From contig JAVHJL010000003.1 in assembly GCA_036971715.1 (NCBI GenBank), positions 620,001 through 684,000 of the forward strand: 64,000 bases of DNA. Direction: 5' to 3'. The notes below the pieces were generated by a model, which made no database searches, was not told where the DNA came from, and worked only from the letters and a program-made list of their open reading frames with translations. The DNA comes from Arthrobotrys musiformis (lineage: Eukaryota > Ascomycota > Orbiliomycetes > Orbiliales > Orbiliaceae). Positions 58,007-64,000 of this stretch are shown here, piece by piece. The position numbers and the translations under genes were made by a program. The first letter of the stretch is position 1; the number at the start of each line of letters is the position of its first letter.

Positions 58007-58966
58007 ATGACCAGCAGAAACATGTCTTCCGTCGACCAAATCTTCAATCCTCCTCGCTCGATCGCCAAAATTGTGCCGGCTGTTGAAACAGCGGAGGGCG
58101 ATGGCGCTCGAGTTCGCCGAAGCATTGGCACCCCCCAGCTTCGCCGACTTCCTCCATTTCTCATGCTGGATCACTTCTTTCTCACCGACGGGGCGGGTTT
58201 CCCAGATCACCCTCATCGTGGACAGGAAACCATTACCTACCAACTGAGCGGTGCCACCAACCATGAAGATTTCACCGGGTCTGCTGGCACCATCCAGGCC
58301 GGCGACCTCCAATTCATGACAGCAGGCAGAGGCATCGTCCACGCCGAAATTCCCTCGCAACAACCAAAGGACGGTTCCGCAAACATCGGTCTCCAGCTCT
58401 GGGTTGACCTTCCAGCCCGTCTCAAGAATTGTGAGCCGCGGTATCGTGATCTCCGCGCAGGAGAAATCCCGATCGCGCATCCAACCGACAAAGTTGATGT
58501 CAAGGTCATCTCTGGTCAATCGTGTGGCATTGACTCTGTTAAAGACTTGGCATATACCCCTGTCTGGCTGCTGCACGTCAACATGCGGCCAGGCGGTGAG
58601 CTCTCGCAAAGCCTCCCTAAGGGTTGGAATGCCTTCATCTACACCATGTCCGGTTCCATCACCGTCAACAACACCAAACGCGTCGAGAAGTTCAACAACG
58701 TCATCCTCGGCACAGACGGCAGCGGTGTCAACGTTGCGGTCGACCCCAGCGAAACCGAGGCAGCAGACTTTGTCATCCTAGCTGGAGAGCCTGCCGACCA
58801 ACCTATTGTCCAGTACGGTCCATTTGTGCAACTCACAGAGAGGGATATTTACAAAACCTTTGAGGACTACCAGGAGTACAAGAATGGATTTGAGAGGCTT
58901 AAGGGTTGGGAAAGCAAGATTGGAAAGGAATTCCATTTGAGGCGCAGACACAGCTTTAGAGTCTAG
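58007..58966 (+). CDS. pirin, cupin-fold iron protein
   Basis: One exon, 319 aa; ATG at 58007. The bicupin family pattern is clear: DPFLMLDHF-like PPFLMLDHFFLTDGAGFPDH, then HPHRGQETITYQLSG, with two metal-ligand His at about residues 67 and 69. TAGRGIVHAEIPS follows, with the third His (about 112) and Glu (about 114), then LQLWVDLPARLKNCEPRYRD. The C-terminal cupin (GWNAFIYTMSGSITV, VILAGEPADQPIVQYGPFVQ) lacks metal ligands, as usual. Pirins are nuclear or cytosolic iron proteins linked to transcription control or quercetinase-like activity; the physiological role of fungal copies is unclear. The length fits the family. Confidence 0.95.
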   Translation: MTSRNMSSVDQIFNPPRSIAKIVPAVETAEGDGARVRRSIGTPQLRRLPPFLMLDHFFLTDGAGFPDHPHRGQETITYQLSGATNHEDFTGSAGTIQAGDLQFMTAGRGIVHAEIPSQQPKDGSANIGLQLWVDLPARLKNCEPRYRDLRAGEIPIAHPTDKVDVKVISGQSCGIDSVKDLAYTPVWLLHVNMRPGGELSQSLPKGWNAFIYTMSGSITVNNTKRVEKFNNVILGTDGSGVNVAVDPSETEAADFVILAGEPADQPIVQYGPFVQLTERDIYKTFEDYQEYKNGFERLKGWESKIGKEFHLRRRHSFRV

Positions 58967-60065
58967 ATGCCTTTTTGTTTTCTTGTTGTTTTGCCTGTTT
59001 TCTTTGTTTTAACTTTGTCTCTTGGTTGTATATAGATTTCCTGCAATTAGCGATCTGAAACTTTAGCAATTGAATAATTTCACATAAAATTCCTACATGA
59101 ACTTCGCCATGCGAACGAGCAACTAAGATCGTGAAACGGAATGCTACCCCCAAGCAAGTTGTCTCCATGCGCATGTGCATTCGACGCTCCTTGATACGAG
59201 CTAACGTAGTAGCTAGGTACTTAGGTATCAGTGAGTGCGCACTATCGTACTAGTACTGCGTCGGCATAATGTTATAGCGTTATTAATGTTGTTCCCATAT
59301 TTCGTTCTTTGGTTCTAACATTGGGAAGCTCTAATCCAACGTCATGGACGTTTTTGCATGATCACACGAGTTAGAGCAACGCCAACAAATACGTCCCGTT
59401 TCATATATATTCTCAGTGAATTCCAGCGTTTCCTGTTATATGGTGGGGCTCTGGTATAGATATTTAAGCATTGGAGGTAGAGTGATCCCAGAGATCGCTA
59501 TTGTTTGTGGCTTTGATCGAGTAGTCTTTTGTTATAGATATATTAGTATAACTTTCATTCGAAGCCGGGAAGCCCTGCCCTCGAGTTTCTTGCCTAGCCT
59601 AGAGATATGTCTCGAGATTTGTTTGGTTGGATTGAAATAATTCGTCTTGCGTATACGCTTAGTATAACTTGTATATATAATTAATCCTCAAGCTAAACAG
59701 TAGTCCCGACCAAATTTCCCATACAATATTTGTCGCTAATTTTCGAACTTTGCTATATTTATCAAAATGCTAACGGACATCCCGCATATCGTTTCGAGAG
59801 ATCCCACCCTTTAATTATACAAATTTCTAGATCGCATAACTTTTTTTCGAAGATACGAAGGTCGCAACAGTCGTACCTTGACACATTTCTCCCAAAACTA
59901 GTATTCCGTAAGTTTCGATATATTTTGGTATCTTCCCCTTCACTGACAAATGAATTTGTGATTTCCGCTCAATTTGTGTTCATTTTTCGAGGCTGATATT
60001 GGTTTATATTCGCATCCTCTCCAGAAATAGGGGTGGTCGGCGCTATATAAGGCGAATATACAGCT
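58967..60065. other. intergenic
   Basis: No gene supported. A TATATAA at 60044-60050 lies only about 20 bp before the start codon of the next gene. Confidence 0.5.
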
Positions 60066-61710
60066 ATGTGGTCTAAGCATATCTTGCCGATATTAGTCCC
60101 TTGCGTAGCCATTGTAGCCGTAAGTACCAATTCCGCCTAAGCATTTCCTGTTGGAGTCTATCCATCTTTAAAGAACTTGTAAGAATAAAACTAACGTCTT
60201 AGATTCCCTTTCATAGGCCCAAGAGACCATTGCAAGCCTCGAAGGTAATGAAGCAAAACTAGAAGCCCGATTTACTATCACGCTCACCACAGCTTTTGAG
60301 GATTATCCTGACAAACTAACCGGCCTTCTAACAGATCCGAATGCTTACCATCTGACTGATCCCCATTCAGACGTTCATAAAGCAAAGCCTACCCCAACAA
60401 CGCTAGAAACCGTAGTTCGGCCCGCGGATACCAATGCTAACCCTACTCCAACAGGAGTGGCTATGGCCATCAGCCAGGACCCGGAGCCAATTACTACTCC
60501 CGGCTACCAAGAAGCCTTAGATATGGGGCTTGAGTATTCGACAATGGGCCAGCATATTCTCCTGTACGGGGCCCATTCGGAAGGTGATATTGACCACCTT
60601 GATTCATTACTCAAACAAGCCAAGGAAATTTATGGAGATGGTCAAGACCTACGTTGTTACGCGCCATACCGGACGAGCAAATATCTCCCTGGCGCCGATG
60701 TTACTGGCTATCTAGAAAGTAGGATCCTCGTCTGCGAGAATGGTTTCTCGCTACGCCTTAGTTCCCACCAATTAGGTACCTCCAAAGCAGAATTCTGCCG
60801 TTACGTCGGTATAGAATACTCTGAGAAATTCCAAATGGGGATTCGAAACGGAACGGGGAAATTGATTACCCCGCATAATGTAGAAGATGAAAAATATAAA
60901 CTTATCGCGTCTGCATATACGAGACGGGCAAATTGGGATGTCCGTTTTGGGTTTGAGAAGAAGGGATGCCCGAATAGAGAAGGGACGGAGGAAGAAAGGG
61001 CTGAGTACGTGAAAGTTTACACCCCCGAAGAATGGAAAGAGTTCGCCAATAATAATCCTGGGGTCATGCGTGGAATCGCGGATTTTGCCATGCCGAGTCC
61101 GCCTATAGCCTCTTTGGGAGAGCTGCCACCAGAACAAATGCCGGCAACATCTACGCAGGCTGTAGGCGCGGGGGAAACTGCAAACGTCATGAGGAGGGAT
61201 GGAACACAATCATCCTCCAAGACGTCGGACGTCCCGGCCTCCCGGACACCAGACGTTCCGACCTCTCAGACACTGGATACTTCAGCCTCTAAGACATTGG
61301 ACGCTACAGCCTCAACTCAGACCTTAGGTGTCCCTAGCGCCCAGGACTCGGAATCCCTAGCCTCCGGGATATCGGATGTCGTAGAAGCTCGAAAGGCGGT
61401 TATAAACAATCAAGCAGCTGCTCTTTTCCTTGCAGCCCTAGGCCTTGGGATCAAATCTGGGGTTCCAACTCCGACGCCTACGGATTCTCCTGTAGAAATC
61501 ACGGACGATCACCCCGCAGACCCAACGCCAGCAGACCCTACTGCATTTGACCCCGCTGACCCTATGTTTTGTAAGTTCTATAAGACCTTTCCTGGACGCG
61601 CAAAGCTGTTCGTTTTGTTGAAGCGTGACCAAAGCTAACTTCGTTAATCTTTTGAATTTCGCTTTGTAGCCGATCCACCTGCTCATACCCTTACTTTTAT
61701 TCGTCCGTAA
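60066..61710 (+). CDS. secreted protein of unknown family, 482 aa
   Basis: Exons 60066-60119, 60217-61570 and 61670-61710. The first encodes MWSKHILPILVPCVAIVA, a signal peptide, and joins AQETIASLEGNEAKLEARFT across a 97-nt intron (GTAAGT...CATAG with CTAAC branch). The central 200 residues look globular: MGQHILLYGAHSEGDIDHLD, DLRCYAPYRTSKYLPGADVT, ESRILVCENGFSLRLS and EKFQMGIRNGTGKLITPHN. The C-terminal third has degenerate repeats of the form SxTxDVPxSxTLDxxAS and Asp/Pro-rich DPTPADPTAFDPADP units. A final 99-nt intron (GTAAGT, CTAAC, TAG) would give an FSDPPAHTLTFIRP terminus; unspliced, the frame stops at 61638. No family was recognised. A TATA-like box is unusually near the start codon, so an earlier start or transcription site is possible. 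Confidence 0.65.
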
Positions 61711-63557
61711 TGCTTCCCAGATGTAAGGATATACATATGATGTAGGAAAGGTACCTACTTATATCTATCAACATAAAGGTTGTTTGTGTTGATGACATGT
61801 TTTGGTCACCTTGATGCACATATATCTAAGAAATATATATATCCTGTTCGCAATCGCTTTACCGTTTATATAGCCCAGGATGTTCGAAAACCTTTTTTGT
61901 GCGAATCGATTACAGATAGAATTCGAGAAATGGTGCACATCGTGTGGCTCAGTTGTCCATATTCTTCAAAGTAAAAAAATATTTTTGATTTCGATTACTT
62001 GTGGCTGCAGTTTCGACTCGAACCCCAGGCTCGGGGGCTCGGGGCATCTGGGTGACTAAGTGAAGATAGATATCAGGATGTGATGCTCTCCATTGTGGTT
62101 GTGTTGTAGAGTGATATTATTTTGTCCGATTGGTGCTGAAGTATTTTGAATTCTTCCAACTTAACTTAATCAACCTTCTGCGAAGCCTCGGATCCCGATC
62201 ATTATCAAATTTGCAAAGCTCGAATTTACTGCCGTGAAATACATATTCAAGTACGCTATTTCTATACTCTGGCCAGGCTTTGGCTTAAAGGATGGGCGAG
62301 CTAATTGAAATCTTGTGTCCGAGTCCACGCGGAGTGAAATCTAATCGAATCTCTTGGGAGTACGACGTCGATAAGCTATATAAGCTTATGTAAATATACC
62401 ACCTAAATACAGTTGATGACTCTGGTCTGGTACCTCGAATTTTGAGAGTTATAATGCCATCTTCAATTCTCCTTTGCAAAACCCATCAACAGCAAAACCA
62501 AGGAGGGAATGAAGGCTCGAAAGGGAAGCGTCTCCCGTCGTCGAACCTGGGGTGGTGCCGACCGGATGCCGCAGCATGGCTGAGGATGCGGCGCTAAGGA
62601 TGTGAGGGGTGTGTCGTTTCGTCTCACAACCCCCAATTCGTCCGGATTACGACAACCGCATAGCAAAACGTCGCATGTTCTGATGCCCCCCGTACTCCGT
62701 ATTTGTCGGTTTTGCGTAAATTCGGGTCCTCGGAAAGAATTTTTGAAAGAATAGGATATCTTTGTCACGAGTATTTTGAGATCGTGGATATTTGATATTT
62801 AGTAGTCATGATATACCCAGAGCGACGGGCGGGATCGCGAATATGGCACTTTACTAATCGTTCGAGAAAGACGAATGTAACGATTCGAAACTTCACCGCA
62901 TGCGAGCTTGGAGCAAAGTACTAATTAGGTAGACGGACATTATATATCTATGAGGAATAATCGAATTTCCGTGCCCCAGCGTAAGCCGCATTAACCAAAT
63001 CATGAACGACATGGTGGTTGTTCATTGATGTTGTCGGAATTCCATAATATCACACATATATTTGGATCCATAGGTTTTGATTCCTGTTCAAACGTCCATG
63101 AAGAATCCTCGGTTAGCAGATACCGAATGCTTCTGGAACGCAGGCCCATGTTCTGAGGCTTCGTCCTGGCTACCTATGACACTAAGCCGGACGGGTTTCC
63201 AGTCTCCGTTTGAGAACGGGGCGATACTGAATTTTCAGAGCTAATAGTATAGCTATAGTAAAGTAATAGCTATATATCGTCGTCCCTTCCCACACCAAAT
63301 TCGTAGAATCTTTTGTTCCGTAGCTTTTCTTTCTACTACCGACCGCTGCTTTTCTTCCCCTTCGTATTTTTTCTTCTTTTCTTTCTTCTAGGGCCGGACC
63401 CGTTTTCCAAGCGCACTTGACGTGTCGACTTGTAGTTTTCGATATCGCAGTGCTCTTTGATATCTATAATTATTTTTAATTAATTTTCAATCCGCAGGAT
63501 CTTCGATTAGTTCGTATAATCCTTCGTTAAGGCTGCTCAATCGCTACCGCCTTCAAA
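61711..63557. other. intergenic with a GC-richer island
   Basis: Mostly AT-rich. At 62,500-62,720 a GC-richer island carries a minus-strand frame (RTCDVLLCGCRNPDELG and further Cys) without clear start or family, possibly repeat-derived. A T-rich tract at 63,300-63,400 is probable leader of the next gene. Confidence 0.45.
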
Positions 63558-64000
63558 ATGAGGTCGTTCATCCTTTCAGCGTCCATGATCGCGGTCGTAG
63601 TACCGGTTTCCTTCGCAGCCCCCGCAGCTCCAGTTTCGGCCATCCCAAGCAAACTAAACGCAGAATGGTACCCTGTGAACAAGACATATCCAATCCGACG
63701 TACCGGTTCCAATATCCTAAACACAAACTCCACCCGCGGCGGAAGCAGCGACCCCAGCGCTCAATATATCGTTGTGATGAAAGATGACGAACAACGAAAA
63801 TGGAGTGAAGTATTCGACGAAATGGGATTTAGCACGAAGGAGATCAAGCGGTCTTTCACGGCTCATGGTGCGAATGGGAATAATACGCTCGAGAGCTTTA
63901 GGACTTTCCAGATTGATGATGGATCGCATATTAAGGCTTTTGGAACGCATGTTCGTGGGTTTACGATGGAGATGTTGGAGTCCGAGGCTGATAGTATGGG
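63558..64000 (+). CDS. secreted preproprotein with I9-like propeptide, probable subtilase; cut by window end
   Basis: The frame is open from ATG at 63558 to the window edge. The signal peptide MRSFILSASMIAVVVPVSFA is followed by a spacer with NKT and NST sequons. A stretch QYIVVMKDDEQRKWSEVFDE and then FQIDDGSHIKAFGTHVRGFT, MEMLESEADSM resembles the inhibitor I9 propeptide of S8 subtilases: an initial YIVVxK strand, and a later strand plus helix of the G-F-x(2)-x-M-L-E type. The catalytic domain would lie outside the window, so the enzyme class is inferred from the propeptide alone. Confidence 0.5.
   Translation, partial: MRSFILSASMIAVVVPVSFAAPAAPVSAIPSKLNAEWYPVNKTYPIRRTGSNILNTNSTRGGSSDPSAQYIVVMKDDEQRKWSEVFDEMGFSTKEIKRSFTAHGANGNNTLESFRTFQIDDGSHIKAFGTHVRGFTMEMLESEADSM

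Noticed and set aside
58237..58609. Antisense frames in pirin
   Set aside because: Shadow of a strongly coding region; the pirin frame has all family motifs.
62000..62070. tRNA-like GGGGTTCGAGTC on the minus strand
   Set aside because: No A box or cloverleaf could be formed.

Overview
This window is nuclear DNA of a filamentous ascomycete (Pezizomycotina). Genes are interrupted by short GT-AG introns, mostly 45-110 nt with CTAAC/CTGAC-like branch sites. Conserved eukaryotic genes sit among secreted, Thr-rich and GPI-anchored proteins, and long AT-rich gene-poor tracts separate them. No sequence marker fixes the class or species.

Layout. 0.8-1.2 kb: a tiny unrecognised four-exon gene (-). 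2.6-7 kb: a housekeeping block with UPF3 (+, nonsense-mediated decay), TMA46 (-, CCCH zinc-finger partner of DRG-type GTPases) and the 39-codon OST4 (+, oligosaccharyltransferase subunit), the last two divergent from one 617-bp promoter. 8-10 kb: an acidic, repeat-containing secreted protein (-). 10-13.2 kb: gene-poor. 13.2-15.2 kb: YRA1/ALY mRNA-export adaptor (-), with a 1,037-nt intron inside the RRM. 16-18.1 kb: siderophore-iron transporter (-), preceded by three perfect ATCWGATAA sites for the iron-responsive GATA repressor. 20.5-21.6 kb: secretory or membrane protein of unknown function (-). 22.4-25.2 kb: a GPI-anchor-type surface protein (-) built of 19 full copies and one partial copy of a CxxHGDHWHC module. 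27.6-27.9 kb: a small secreted Cys/His-rich protein (-). 29.8-32.8 kb: a secreted alpha-amylase (-) with an N-terminal CBM21 starch-binding domain. 37.3-37.7 kb: a small beta-rich protein resembling DUF6623 (-). 37.7-44 kb: gene-poor. 44.1 kb: a small putative secreted protein. 45-45.8 kb: TAF10 (+). 49.7-54.2 kb: a KCS1-type inositol hexakisphosphate kinase (+) with a 12-His run. 55.9-57.3 kb: a Thr-rich secreted protein with a PAN-like Cys domain (+). 58-59 kb: pirin (+). 60-61.7 kb: an unrecognised secreted protein (+). 63.6 kb to the end: the start of a probable subtilase-type preproprotein (+), cut by the window edge.

How the genes may work together. There is no classical biosynthetic cluster. 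The most distinctive stretch is 16-28 kb. It combines an iron-regulated siderophore importer, a wall protein carrying about 20 copies of a probable metal-binding motif, and a small secreted protein with its own His/Cys motifs. All three are on the minus strand, and a shared role in metal acquisition or buffering is a hypothesis only. The conserved genes (UPF3, YRA1, TMA46, TAF10, KCS1, OST4) are confident anchors. Exon boundaries were deduced by eye from splice consensus, frame continuity and family similarity.
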